A stretch of DNA of 64,000 bases, taken from positions 12,686,534 to 12,750,533 of the forward strand of contig CM036244.1 of assembly GCA_020698575.1 (NCBI GenBank), in the 5' to 3' direction. The stretch's first letter is position 1. Each line of letters begins with the position of its first letter. The notes below the pieces were generated by a model. That model had not been told where the DNA came from. It ran no database searches and saw only the letters and a program-made list of their open reading frames with translations. A program made the position numbers and the translations under genes. Positions 11,260 to 21,537 of the stretch are shown piece after piece. This stretch comes from Bostrychus sinensis (Eukaryota > Chordata > Actinopteri > Gobiiformes > Eleotridae).

Positions 11260-11767
11260 GATGTGGACATGGACAAAAAAGAGACAGAGTTTGAAAAGGA
11301 TCAGCCAAGTTTAAGGCTGCATGCAGTAAACTTAAACGTCTCTGACCCTGTCCAGTTTAGCCATTGTTAAACTATGACTGATGTCTACATGGCTGAAATA
11401 CAGATTTAATTTAAACAATATTTATTGTGGTTTTAACTTTTTTCTTTCATATGCAGGCTTTAGAGCACACGAGTATGTTTAACAAAATGAGTAATCATAT
11501 AACACAGAAGCACACCCTAAAGCCCCGCTAATACAGTTCTTTTTTACAGTACAGGATGGGAATGAGACAAACTCACATTTCTTTTATATAAAGACATGAA
11601 GTCATGGTGCTGTGGACCAAAACATAAAATTATCACGTTACTTTAACACATAACAATTGTGTTAAAACAACATATTTTAATTGTTTAGATCTAACTTAAT
11701 TACATTGGGTGGAAACAATGTCCATGATTTAATTATGTAGATTCAATACATAATTTTTTTCAGTGTA

Positions 11768-12036
11768 GCTTGAGCCTGTCCCAACACTGGTCAATGGCCA
11801 GTTAGTCACAGGGCTGACACACAGACTGACAATGATTCCCCTGTACACTCATTCACTAGGGGCATTTCAGATTCGCTATTTTACCAACCACATGTCTTTG
11901 GACGATGGGAGGAAGTCAGAGCACCCGGAGGGAACTCATGGGTGAGAGATCGTGAGTCAGCCAGCCCAAGGATTGAACCCACAACCTCCTTGCTGAGAGG
12001 TAGGAGTGCAAACCACTCACTCATGCCACTGTGCTT
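11768..12036 (-). mobile_element. Family C tRNA-headed repeat
   Basis: Minus-strand copy. On the plus strand the tail (GCCTGTCCCAACACTGG...) comes first, then TCATTCACTAGGGGCA, GTCTTTGGACGATGGGAGGA and finally the head with GGATTGAACCCACAACC, a reversed B-box-like motif. Well preserved but non-coding. Confidence 0.65.
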
Positions 12037-12341
12037 CTTGTTTCATCTGTCTCTCCAAACAACAGCATAACTCAATTGCCTTTCTGCCACTGTAAAATAC
12101 TAATACAACAAGTTTTGTGCTTACCTTAAACTTAAATGGCGCTGAATAGGAAACTAGACCATGCCATGCAACAATAGTTTTGTTTTCATTTTCTCCATTA
12201 ATTTTATTGTGCTGCTTCTCTGTGCAACAATACATTTACAGTGTTGAAAAAAGAAAAAAGGAGAGGAAAAATAAAGTAACTGGTTGCGCTTGGTCTTTAA
12301 ACAAAGACAGTGGAGGATGCTCTTGGGAAGGTGGGACAGAT

Positions 12342-12565
12342 TATGCAAAACAAAACTAGAGACTCAGGCATTCCAAGGCACGAGGAAGTATACTTAAAAA
12401 GGCCATTATTTTAATGGCCAAAACATTAAATATCCAACATGTTTCGTGCCACTAAAGGTCTTCATCATGGCTCATTATGTAAAAATAAAAGCTTTTAAAA
12501 GTATACTTCCTTGTGCTGTCATCACTTTTTTGGAGTGCCTGGGTCTCCAATTTTGTTTTGCATAT
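12342..12565. mobile_element. Foldback/MITE with ~60-bp inverted repeats
   Basis: The arms 12342-12396 and 12499-12564 are inverted copies. The left arm runs TATGCAAAACAAAACTAGAG...GGAAGTATACTT. The right arm runs AAGTATACTTCCTTGTG...CAATTTTGTTTTGCATA with a small insertion. The loop has a palindrome GGCCATTA-TTT-TAATGGCC and the motif TTTCGTGCCACTAAAGG. No coding potential. Confidence 0.7.
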
Positions 12566-13134
12566 ACAATGTTGAATTATTCACTTTGTTTGTTAGTGAG
12601 AACAATTATTTCAGTTTTTAAAGGGTATTTCTGACCAATCTATGGCAGCTCAATAATAATAATATTTTTATAGTAGTAGTTGTATTAGTGTTTACTTTAA
12701 CCAATATGTATCATTAAGGTCTTGTTTTGAATTTTGTGCTAACTTTTTCCCAGGTGCATGCGTGGCGTACGCAGGGCAGTATGTGGCGGAGCATATGTGC
12801 GTTGACAGTGTGTGAAGGTGTAATTCTCACTGACCCGTACTCCTCCCTGCTCGGGCTGCAACATGCTTCTCCCACAGCGACACTATGGCACTTCCTGCCT
12901 CTCACTGAGACAGAGAGAGGAGCTTAGCACAGACGACCGGTCACTGCACTGTCAGGTGGATTTGCATAAAGGCATCTGAGGGATGAATATTTTGTACAGG
13001 GGTCTGCGAAAGTTCAGCGTATATCTACATTTTGTATGATAATGTCTTTTATGAGGAAGTTTTGTAATAATAGGTAATAAAATTGCCATGACACAAAACT
13101 AGGCATACAAATGTTTGAATCTGTTAGTCAGTAG
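12566..13134. other. Unique interval with a possible exon
   Basis: TTTTTCCCAG at about 12742-12751 resembles a splice acceptor. It is followed by an open frame to a TAG at about 12927 (VHAWRTQGSMW...), and an AATAAA lies near 13077. The product is unrecognised and the opposite strand is also open, so I rate this as weak. The only branch-like CTAAC is too close to the AG to be ideal. Confidence 0.2.
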
Positions 13135-13137
13135 TCA

Positions 13138-13375
13138 TGTCTTCTCCACTTCTTGTCAGTGATCCCTTTACAATGCTGTGGTCTCCACAACTTTGTGCCA
13201 AATCTTTGTCCTGTGCTCTCCGGACTGCTTCTGTTAGGCTCAGTCCAGTCCACTCCTTTATGTCCTTTAGCCATGATGTTGGGGGTCTCCCTCATCCTCT
13301 TTTTCCATTTATCTTCCCTACGATCACGGTTTTCTCAAGCCAATCCCGCCACATTGTGTTCCCGAAGAATAAGTC
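13138..13375 (-). pseudogene. LINE C-terminal relic
   Basis: On the minus strand one frame reads GKINGKRG, a stop, then GRPPTSWLKDIKEWTGLSL followed by TEAVRRAQDKD. This pattern is the end of many fish non-LTR retrotransposon polyproteins. At least one stop interrupts it and only about 60 codons remain. The clade is not determinable from this much. Confidence 0.65.
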
Positions 13376-13427
13376 ATGTATTTAATGTTAAATTAATGAG
13401 GTCACCTATTTATGGTATGCCTAATAC

Positions 13428-13500
13428 TAGGACATCCAGGACATCCCCTCTTCTTAGGCACTCCTTCTTGTAAGAGGAAACTCAAAAAACCTCACTCCCA
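13428..13500 (-). mobile_element. L2-like LINE tail fragment
   Basis: GGACATCCCCTCTTCTTAGG and AAACTCAAAAAACCTCACTC match, in reverse, part of the tail seen at 752-1198 and 49180-49250. Short and diverged. Confidence 0.4.
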
Positions 13501-13953
13501 GGACGACCAGGCTCCAGGACTGATGGTTTGCAATAGTACTACAAGGATGTCAGACCTATTTCACTTTACAAAGTTAATTGGTTGGCAAAGTGACCAATTG
13601 TGCATAAATCCAGGATTAGACCTAGTCCAAAATGACAGAGTTAGTGTTTTGTGAGGAAGTCAGATCTCAGAAGGGTCTAAACAAAACCCTTTGCACAGGG
13701 CACTTACTGTCAGATAAATACCTGAAACATATGTTCAAATATACTTCCACAACATTGGGCTGAACCAGCTGTCATTAAGTGAAAGTCACAAAGCTTTGAA
13801 AGACAGATTTTTTATGATTGTATGAGCTGATGTTTTGTTATCGAGTTAAATAATGATGTGGACAAATAAACCTGCTCTAACATTGGCTCAAAGTGGTTTA
13901 AAGCCCAGTGACCTTGATGCTTGAGACCAAAACAGAACCAATTTAACAGGTTA
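13501..13953. other. No gene or recognised repeat
   Basis: Nothing convincing. One isolated stretch (13610-13630) resembles the 11-bp array family but is too short to call. Confidence 0.4.
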
Positions 13954-14262
13954 GAGTGATGGTTCCACAATGTTTTACATTTAATACCACCACAAATATT
14001 TGGCTAAGTACCCAATGGAACTGACTAAAATGGGCCTAAATAAGGACTAACCAAGGTCTAAACCCAACATTAAAATAACAATTTAATATTATACAGGACT
14101 AAAACAGTAATAAATTAACAAGGACTAAAATTTTGTTCAAAAAGAGCTGCAAACAGAACTGGGCCTAAACCAGGACTAAGCACACCCTACACGACTTGAA
14201 CAAAGCTTTAAATCAGGACTAAATCATAACTAAACTTAAACTAAACCAGTCAGTAATCATCT
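13954..14262 (-). mobile_element. hAT-like end with a decayed 11-bp array
   Basis: The head GTGATGGTTCCACAATGTTT and ACCACCACAAATATTTGGC parallels the ends at 38262-38310 and 39303. It is followed by scattered CAGGACTAA/GGACTAAACC units, the reverse complement of the array consensus, out to about 14260. Array units are diverged and spaced irregularly. Confidence 0.55.
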
Positions 14263-14937
14263 TTTTACTGATTTTTCATCCACAAAACATCCAGATGCTC
14301 CAGAGTACCAGAAGAAAACGCCGCTTACTGAAATTAGATCAAGGAATTTCTTTTACCACAACACTCTCATAACTTCAGGAAAATTGATACTAATAGACTT
14401 TACACATAATTCAATACAGAGCCATCCATCTCCTACACTCAATAGATGTTGCATTGCTTCCTGATGGAAATTATCTTTTTTTGGCTGCATGTAGAGCAAA
14501 ATGTAATGTTAGACAACTTATTAAACCATGGCTTTCATATCATTTTAGCTGGGGCACTTTTTTCTCATTTAGGCCATCAAAGGACATTTTTTTTTCTGCC
14601 TTTTTTTTGCCAGGAAAGCAATCTGGATGATTCATATTAAGTTGTGCCTTCAGCAAGTCGAAGATCACCTCCAGTATATGCAGTGAAAAATTAGTGTTAA
14701 CATTGAACAGGAAGCTCCAGAGCCATTGATCATTGTTAGTTGGCTCAATACTGTTGGCTGGGCAGAGTAGCCAGCAATAAATATCCCCTCCATAGGTGAC
14801 AAGGAGGCAATAATTAGACGCACACGTTGGATATTCAAAAGGTCATAGACTCCATAATTAGGGACAGACAGTGGGGGCCATCAACAACCCTAGACAAACA
14901 CTGCCAATATTATGTATTCACACTTGGATTATAAGTT
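14263..14937. other. No gene or recognised repeat
   Basis: AT-rich non-coding sequence. Confidence 0.45.
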
Positions 14938-14990
14938 TGGGGCAGCAGTAGCTCAGTAGGCAGAGCCGCATTGCACTCTGCAGTTTTGTC
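14938..14990 (+). mobile_element. SINE head fragment
   Basis: GGGGCAGCAGTAGCTCAGTA with A-box-like spacing. The sequence diverges after about 50 bp, so only the tRNA-like head survives. Confidence 0.5.
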
Positions 14991-15267
14991 TGCATTTTAT
15001 GGCACTCCTAAAGGTTATGTGCCAGAAAATGTGCGCAAATATATACCTGCGCTATATTATGTGTACTAGATATAGAGCATAATAAATGGGTGTTTCCCAA
15101 TTGTCAGGACGCTTCCTCCAAAGGCCGCTTCGAAGCCGTCCTCGGGAGTTGGCCCATTTGAAGCAAAGCCGAGTGTCCTGCTAACTCCGCATCTGAGCAC
15201 TTTTGGAACATGCTTGGAAGCTTGCTGCTGTGCTGTATGTGATCAAACCTTGCGCGTTCAAAGCATG
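14991..15267. other. GC-richer patch, unclassified
   Basis: The stretch 15105-15180 (GACGCTTCCTCCAAAGGCCG) is GC-rich and contains near-palindromic CTTCG elements. I suspect a transposon fragment but cannot name it. Confidence 0.35.
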
Positions 15268-15812
15268 ATAAACTAGAAGCAGTCGGAGAGCGCAGACCTA
15301 AACCAGGGCATAGTGTCACCTGAGAAAAACCCCTAAAGGCCTGGATCTAGCTCAGTAAGTATTAAAGATACATCGACTGACAGAGAAAAACCTCACCTTT
15401 AATTTGGCGTTATTTGCAAGTGTGTAGCTACATTTGTTGCTGTACACTATCCAATTTCATATGTACCACCTATATTTAGAAGCTTATGGATCACCAGAAC
15501 CAGAATATCAACATGATCCGGGTCAAACTATGTCAGATTATAACATCTATCATGATGTTATCTTGTAATTATTTGCCAGTGATTCTGGGAATTATTTGTT
15601 GAGTTAGAAGCTGTAATGCCAAAATTAGCCCCATCTCCCAATAGTAAAGAATCATTAAAAATATTCATGGATCCAGATGATGATCTGGATCATCCTCATC
15701 ATCATTTGTTTCTTCTTTCAATTTTGACATTTCCTGAAAATTTCATCAAAATCCATCCATAACTTTTTGAGTTATGTTGCTAAAAATCAAACAGACAGAA
15801 AAACCAATGCCA
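15268..15812 (-). mobile_element. Unnamed ~550-bp repeat, family E, copy 1
   Basis: Reverse complement of 30181-30725 over its length. Shared blocks include CATAACTTTTTGAGTTATG, GATCCAGATGATGATC and TTGACCCGGATCATGTTGAT. I know this sequence type as abundant in fish genomes but cannot assign a class. No open frame. Confidence 0.6.
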
Positions 15813-16455
15813 CTGAAAACATAATTAAAAAAAAGAAATTTAAAAAATCAACTTCTTTACAAGTGGAAAATGGTCAAACAACAGAACATGAAAGTGTTTT
15901 TGTAGAGTGTCCCCTCTGATTAAAAAAAGGTCTCACAAGAATTCTTACAAAATAGTCATATTAAAAACAAAGAAAATCACACATTACATATCATTAGCAG
16001 GTCTAATTTATCCCTATAACTAAATGTACGTCAACATAATGATATTATTATAGCTAAATAAGTTCAAATTAAATAATCAGAAACTTGCAAAAATGATTAA
16101 TCCTAATTACAATGTCTTTCCTCAGAGAGCAGCCTAAAGGGTTTGTGTGTTTGTCTTTATTCTGATATCTACTGTAATGTGGGGCAACATAGTACTATAA
16201 TTTATTATTTTCTCTTAAAGGGTGTTTTTTAGTATTTTGCAAAAAAATGAAAGTGGTTGCAGTTTGTAGCAACAGGTGCATCCTCCATGAATTATCCAAA
16301 CGGAGGAGACGAGCTCCGGAGGACTTGGGGACTGAGAAACACCTGAGGTCACAAAACAATTGAACCTCTGACTCTTGTTCATGTCGTGTGTTGCAGTAAG
16401 ACTGGACTTCCTTTCAATGCCACAACCTCTGATTCTCCTACATGGAGCCAAATAC
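15813..16455. other. No gene or recognised repeat
   Basis: AT-rich. A 137-codon minus-strand frame at 16215-16628 runs into the SINE fragment and has no recognisable product. Confidence 0.45.
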
Positions 16456-16467
16456 TCCAGCCACACT

Positions 16468-16610
16468 TTGTGCCGGTCCCAGGCCCAGATCAATGAAGTG
16501 TCAGGAAGGACATCGAGTGCAAAATCTATGACAAACAACCCATGTGAATCATTGGCTAAGTTGGCAACTGCTGAAAGAAATGGAGGAGCCAAAAATAATA
16601 AACATATGGT
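16468..16610 (+). mobile_element. SINE tail fragment, family D
   Basis: GTGCCGGTCCCAGGCCCAGA and GTCAGGAAGGACATCGAGTG, then a degenerate end GCTGAAAGAAATGGAGGAGC. Confidence 0.6.
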
Positions 16611-16646
16611 TCCACCGCACAAGCACATGAAAATAATGTTGAGAGC

Positions 16647-16697
16647 TAGAAAATGCGGCTGACCTGACTTTTAATGTCAGGTCAACCGCATTTTCTA
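16647..16697. repeat. Near-perfect 22-bp hairpin
   Basis: Arms 16647-16668 and 16676-16697 pair with one mismatch around a 7-nt loop (TTTTAAT). Arm core: GAAAATGCGGCTGACCTGAC. In a minus-strand transcript the single mismatch would be a G-U wobble, so the whole stem would pair. Confidence 0.85.
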
Positions 16698-16699
16698 AG

Positions 16700-17270
16700 T
16701 CATACTTTAATGAGGTCATAATGTCAGCTTAAGTTGATCCTACTTGTGAAAAGTTAGTTGTAAGCACAGTAACACAAGTATGGCCAAACTGCATTAACGT
16801 TGGCAGGAGCGGTGCGGATGACCCCAGTGACTTCCTGGTCAGTGAACTCATTGTTAACAAGTCGGGCCACGTTCTCACCTACCTTTAGCAACCCTGTCCT
16901 GCCCGGAGGTAGCTGTCATGCACTGGTCATCAACCTTTCCTCACTAGACGGCATAGTTTAATGCCACTACCAGCTCCAGGCCGTTCTGCTGTGTGTTTGT
17001 CAGTGTACACTCGTGCACTGTGCGCGGCAGGTAGGAAAATACATTATTGATAGTGTTTGTGGAATGCAAAGTGAGGGGAGGCTTTGATCTCACATAGGTG
17101 CCATGTCGGTGGCAATCTACCTCACATTCAGCCTCCAGCGTCACAAGGCAAGGGCCACAAATTCCCCCTTGATCACCTCTCCCTTTTATCTTTCATTATT
17201 TCTCCACTTCATTTTCTCTTTTCTATTTAAACGACACAGCTCAAGGAGATGTTCTAGCTATTTGTCCTGC
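16700..17270. other. Unique interval with a GC-richer, open patch
   Basis: On the minus strand 16785-16890 encodes VGENVARLVNNEFTDQEV and GVIRTAPAN in one frame. On the plus strand the same stretch reads DDPSDFLVSELIVNKSGHV before a stop. It looks like decayed coding sequence (exon or transposon), but I do not recognise a family. Confidence 0.3.
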
Positions 17271-17271
17271 A

Positions 17272-17296
17272 CCAAAAAAAAAAAAAAAAAAAAAAA
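17272..17296 (+). repeat. Poly-A tract
   Basis: About 24 consecutive A after a CACC. Confidence 0.95.
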
Positions 17297-17437
17297 GAAA
17301 CACTGGCACACAGGACAGAAAAGAACACAATAATGAATGGTTTAGGAATTTTAAATTAATGAAAAATGAAATGGAGAATTTGCCTGAAATTAACTATATA
17401 TTATAGTCTATATTGACTTACATGCAGAGTGATACAG

Positions 17438-17575
17438 CATAAGATAAGATAAATAAGATAAATATACTTTATTAATCCTTTACAGGAAATTACAGTAGTT
17501 GCGACAGCTTATGCACTGACAAAAAACACATCATTCACAGACACACACACACATATACATATATATATATATATA
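17438..17575. repeat. GATAA-rich repeat plus (CA)n/(TA)n
   Basis: AAGATAAGATAAATAAGATAA followed by ACTTTATTAATCCTTTACAG resembles the A/GATAA-tailed end of a common fish retroposon. A compound CA/TA microsatellite lies at 17530-17574. Confidence 0.55.
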
Positions 17576-18009
17576 AGAAAGTGCAAAATATGGACCAAGT
17601 CATGTATTATAAGCATTAAACATCCTGATTGAAGCTTGTATCAGAGTGAAGGAAAAGGCTGCTCTTTAAAGCACAAACTCCCTTACAACCTCTTAACAGG
17701 GCTTCAGCATATTGTGCAAAATAGATTTTTTTTAGCTTTCCATCATGTTGTAATGTTGTTCCCTCATCAAAAACATACCTGGAGTTGTGTTTTGCTTCAT
17801 TCACGCATGTTTGAGTAATCCTGTATTCTCTGGTACTGTCTTTCTGATGGCTCAGAATGCTTGGTTCCATGAATCTCTGCCCACTCCAGGAAGCACAGAC
17901 CAATCCATAAGCCCTCTACATCCAGTCTGCTCTCATTCATTTATCCAACAAAACTTAATCGTACAAAGAGTTTAAGGATGTGAAGTGCTCTTTTTTTATG
18001 TTCACTAGT

Positions 18010-18138
18010 ATAACAGGCACAGCCATATGGCTCAGTGGTGTATATAGGGCAACTACAGCCTGCCTCAGCACCGTTGGTTAGAGTCTGGACTCCAACAGTT
18101 TGCTGAATGTCTCTCCCTCCTCTTTTCCCGATTTTCTA
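18010..18138 (+). mobile_element. tRNA-headed SINE, family F
   Basis: Head CCATATGGCTCAGTGGTGTA, then CAGCCTGCCTCAGCACC, a B-box-like GGTTAGAGTCTGGACTCC, and CAGTTTGCTGAATGTCTCTC. A minus-strand copy lies at 35880-36050. It sits inside the split MITE. Confidence 0.55.
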
Positions 18139-18139
18139 C

Positions 18140-18310
18140 TATTCAATTCAACTCAGTTTTATTTGTATAGCCCAGTATCACAACAAAAGTCGCTTCAAAG
18201 GGCTTCACAACAGTTGATCAAACATAAAACACACAATCAGACTTAACACACAATCAACACAAACAATAAACTACTACTACTACTGTCCTAAAGCCCAAAA
18301 TTGGCACACA
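18140..18310 (-). mobile_element. L2-like LINE tail fragment
   Basis: ATTCAATTCAACTCAGTTTT then GTATAGCCCAGTATCACAAC, the reverse of the tail ending at 1185. Followed by repeated ACACACAATCA motifs. Confidence 0.65.
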
Positions 18311-18520
18311 CACAAACACACACACAAAGAGCGTAACTGAGCTGCACTCTGCTGCCATCTGCTGGTCTTTTTACGTATCCCTTTATGGCAGTAATTATGG
18401 GAAACTCTTTTTTTATTCACATAGTTTTTTAAGGTTGTCAAACATGCAACGGTATTGTAAAGGTGACCAAGACTGGTTCAAAAATATGTAATAAATATAA
18501 CCATAATATATCCCCTTTAA

Positions 18521-19616
18521 GATAAACATGACCATAAACATGCGGCAAATAAACTCGTCTAGGTATTAACAAGGATTGGAATAGATTAATTTTTATTTAT
18601 GTCAGAACATAGAATTGATTCACTGTCATTGGCTGGTTGGTCTGTGCAGCTTGTCATCCTTGAATCAATGGCTACAAGATTTTTTACAGACTTTGAACAG
18701 AACCAAGTTTTTTATTTTATTTATTTTACAACAACCTTCATTACACATGCATTTCATCAAATTAATTGTGTATATTTCTTTCAGATACGCTTGATATTGA
18801 GACCGTAAAGGCTTACTACAACCTCCAGATTGTGCATTTTAGGCCCCCACCCACCATTTAGGGATGACTGGGCTTAGTATTGTAATGTAAGGATTTAGTT
18901 TGTTTTTTGTTTCGTTTGCGGGCAACATTACAGTAATATCAGAGTAGGAATAGAATTGGAAATGTGAGTGAATAGGAAAAACTTTTGGCCATTCCAGAGA
19001 CTGTGACTGGCCATAGATATCTGTAATCTTATTTAAAGTAGAGCCCTGGTTGTTGTTTTAGATTGATTTAAAGCAAGATTAGGTCCAAAATAAGAGACAT
19101 GTTGTTTTGAAGAGAATACAAGGGGCTCCACGAAGCATAATCGCAGCTATATCTCGGTCTGTTGCGTGTCGGCGGAGTGAGATTGGAGGTTTGATGTGAG
19201 GCAAAAACACCTGCGGCCGGTGGTAGCAGCCTGTAGCAGCGCGTGTGAATGCGGACTCGGAGAGGAGCTGTAGAGCAGTGAAGAGATCAAGCTTATCCTT
19301 TGTGACAGTTACTTTTAGGCCCTTTTGGAAACTGGGCCGGTTCAATTTACTTTTTGTCGTCCCTCTACACCCCATTCGGACACGCACACAGGCATTCAAG
19401 GCTGTGATAGGCCGCGGGACAAACCATTGACCTTCACTTTGCAATCTCGGAGGTCGATCAGTAGGCCATTCTTCCATGTAATGTTTACATCTCTGAGGGC
19501 TATTTGGGCACAAAGGGGGGAGATTGGCTTTGGTCAACAACCTGTGTCTTCAATGGCCACTTTCGTCGACCGGGCCCAAAGGAGGAGGCCATCAAAGCAG
19601 CACTGCACAGAGCCAC
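18521..19616. other. Unique interval, GC-richer from 19100
   Basis: AT-rich up to about 19080. From about 19100 to 19616 the composition shifts to G+C- and CpG-richer sequence with no repeat signature. Opposing open frames of 153 codons (minus, 19079-19540) and 157 codons (plus, 19325-19798) overlap here, and neither product is recognised. It may be conserved non-coding DNA or an unrecognised exon. Confidence 0.35.
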
Positions 19617-19641
19617 TTTTTTTTTTTTTTTTTTTTTTTTT
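19617..19641 (+). repeat. Poly-T tract
   Basis: About 25 T in a row. Confidence 0.95.
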
Positions 19642-19929
19642 CTCACCTATTAAAAGTGGAAGGATATCGGTGTTTGAGGTGACAAATGAAAGCCAGATCC
19701 GCTGTGATAAACTTCGCTTGGCTCTAAGGGTTTGCCGTCGTTCAATGTGCAACACAGTAAACAGGAAGTGGCATCAGCTGTACTCTGCTTCACCATAACA
19801 ATGTGTGAAGGAGCAGCTCAGAGGACACAGGAAAATAATGATAATGGATTTTGGTGCATTGTTCTGCAAACTTATTTATGTGAATAGTAATCATGTTGAA
19901 ACTAGCTTACTGTTTAAAATGTTTGCTGC
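19642..19929. other. No gene or recognised repeat
   Basis: Continuation of the non-repetitive block. Nothing identified. Confidence 0.45.
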
Positions 19930-20060
19930 TCCCTTTTTTCAGGGGTCACCACAGCAAATCGTTCTCATGGTTGGAATGCTTTTACACCACAGATCTTTCC
20001 TGACACAGCCTTATCCATTTGTCCAGGCTTGGGACACAAAAATCAAAGGAAAATCAAACT
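19930..20060 (-). mobile_element. SINE tail fragment, family D
   Basis: Plus-strand order is GGGGTCACCACAGCAAATCG, TTTCCTGACACAGCC, TTATCCATTTGTCCAGGCTT and GGGACACAAA, the reverse of the family D tail. Confidence 0.6.
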
Positions 20061-21249
20061 CTTAACCTTCTGCATCAAATGCAGGTGAACTAACCACTTC
20101 AACAACGGCGGTCTTTAAAATAAACTCACTACTGATTATAAAGGTTAGTTTGTTCCCTATGGACAAGCTTTTACACATTGTGTTTTATCAACTTTTTCAC
20201 TAAGAAATCAGTGTATATCAGATATGCCTTATCAATGAAAACAAATCTATCTGCTTCTGACATTTTCCATTAAGTTTTGGCCTAAAGGAAAAAAAAACAC
20301 ATATTATTAGACTAGAAAATATACAAAGGTTATCTCAGTTGCAGAATTGTATTGTTTTCTATTGTAGTGCTGTCACACACATCAGCACGCCATGACTATG
20401 GCTGTTCTTGCTGGGAGTGCTCCGACATACCAAGCTTCAAATCTGAACTACTAGCACAACAAGCAGAAGCTAATAGCAAATATTGTTTAGAAGACTTTTT
20501 AAAATTGTTTTACTACTTGTTGTGTAACCAATTTTATATTCAACCCACTGTTTGGGCCCAACACAGGTAAAATATAAATTAAAAGCTCCATTTACTGAAT
20601 ATGAATCTAGTTTATTTGAGTTGAGAACAAATTCCATCAAAAATACTTAAGTTTCTTTTATGCCATAATTAATTTGGAAAGTCACTGTGTACATATAGCA
20701 ATATTTAGGACATTTTCAAATTTAACAAATGATGATGTATATTCCTGACGACGTTCGTTATCCTCAGTGGCTATAATTAGACCTGTACGTCACACACTGT
20801 CAAGGCCAGGCTGATGCTTTTAAAGACTGACCGTACCTCCATTAGGATTCTTTCCGCTTTGTAGCACCGATTTTAGTTTCTGACCATGTCCACTGTTGAC
20901 CCTCTGCACTCTTCACTTCTACTTCTGTCAATTTATCTTCAAGTGTACTTTAACAAAACAAACTTCTCTCCTCTCTTTTTTTATACCTCCGCTAAGTTCA
21001 CACCTCTCGGCGGCTCCTGCGTCACCGGTCACGGGTGTCAGACTCAAATATTGAACTTGTCTGAAAAGTCTCTGGAGAACCACTGAAAATAAATGTTTCA
21101 AAAGCAAACACAAAGTAACGCCCATGTCTGACAGAAATCCTTCAGAATGAATGGGTTTGAATTGTCCTTGGCCCTTTCAACAGGTTATGTGGAAATCTGT
21201 AGCTCTATTATTTAGTATAACAAACTCAAAATAAAAAGGCAACAAAATG
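20061..21249. other. No gene or recognised repeat
   Basis: AT-rich. The patch 20740-21070 is less AT-rich and non-repetitive. No splice-flanked frame with recognisable protein. Confidence 0.4.
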
Positions 21250-21430
21250 CAAGACAGAGGTGAAAAGTAACTGGATATGCTTAATCGAGTCATTTACTAC
21301 AATTTTTAAATGTGTTTAAATGTACTTTGTGAGTATATTTCTAAAACAACCTTACTAAACAAGGGTAAAAGTGTTACTTGTACTCAGATATAAAACTGAT
21401 TTAATTTTTTGACCTTTGTGTTAAAGTAGG
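21250..21430. mobile_element. Fragment of a TACTCAAGTA-type repeat
   Basis: GAGGTGAAAAGTAACTGG and GTGTTACTTGTACTCAGAT resemble a diffuse fish element whose larger copy is at 48412. Weak and diverged. Confidence 0.3.
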
Positions 21431-21472
21431 TAGCATGCTTGCCTTAAAACCACAAGGTTGGGGACATGCTAG

Positions 21473-21533
21473 GCTACATGTAGTAGAAGTAGTTGTAGTA
21501 GTAATAGTAGTAGCAGTAGTAGAAGTACTTTCT
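21473..21533 (+). repeat. (GTA)n-rich tract
   Basis: Imperfect TAG/GTA triplets immediately before a SINE. Confidence 0.85.
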
Positions 21534-21537
21534 ACTG

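Larger units (their letters stand above)
10559..11767. mobile_element. DNA element with long inverted repeats
   Basis: Outer ends are TACACTGAAAAAAA and its complement TTTTTTTCAGTGTA. Inside them, a region of about 90 bp (10653-10738) is matched in inverted orientation at 11644-11740, including CATTGTTTCCACCCAATGTA. TA lies at both edges. The span is 1,209 bp, with a large simple repeat in the loop and no transposase. TA edges suggest a Tc1/mariner-type or similar MITE, while CACTG ends could also suggest an EnSpm-like family. Not resolved. Confidence 0.7.
17697..18516 (-). mobile_element. TTAA-type MITE, subfamily A, split by an insertion
   Basis: TTAA lies immediately outside both ends (17693-17696 and 18517-18520). 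On the minus strand the 5' part is 18516-18335 and the 3' part 18005-17697, together about 490 bp and collinear with the copy at 46697. About 330 bp of other repeats (18008-18334) interrupt it. Confidence 0.7.

Noticed and set aside
16215..16628. 137-codon minus-strand frame
   Set aside because: It runs from AT-rich DNA into a SINE fragment and shows no protein-like pattern.
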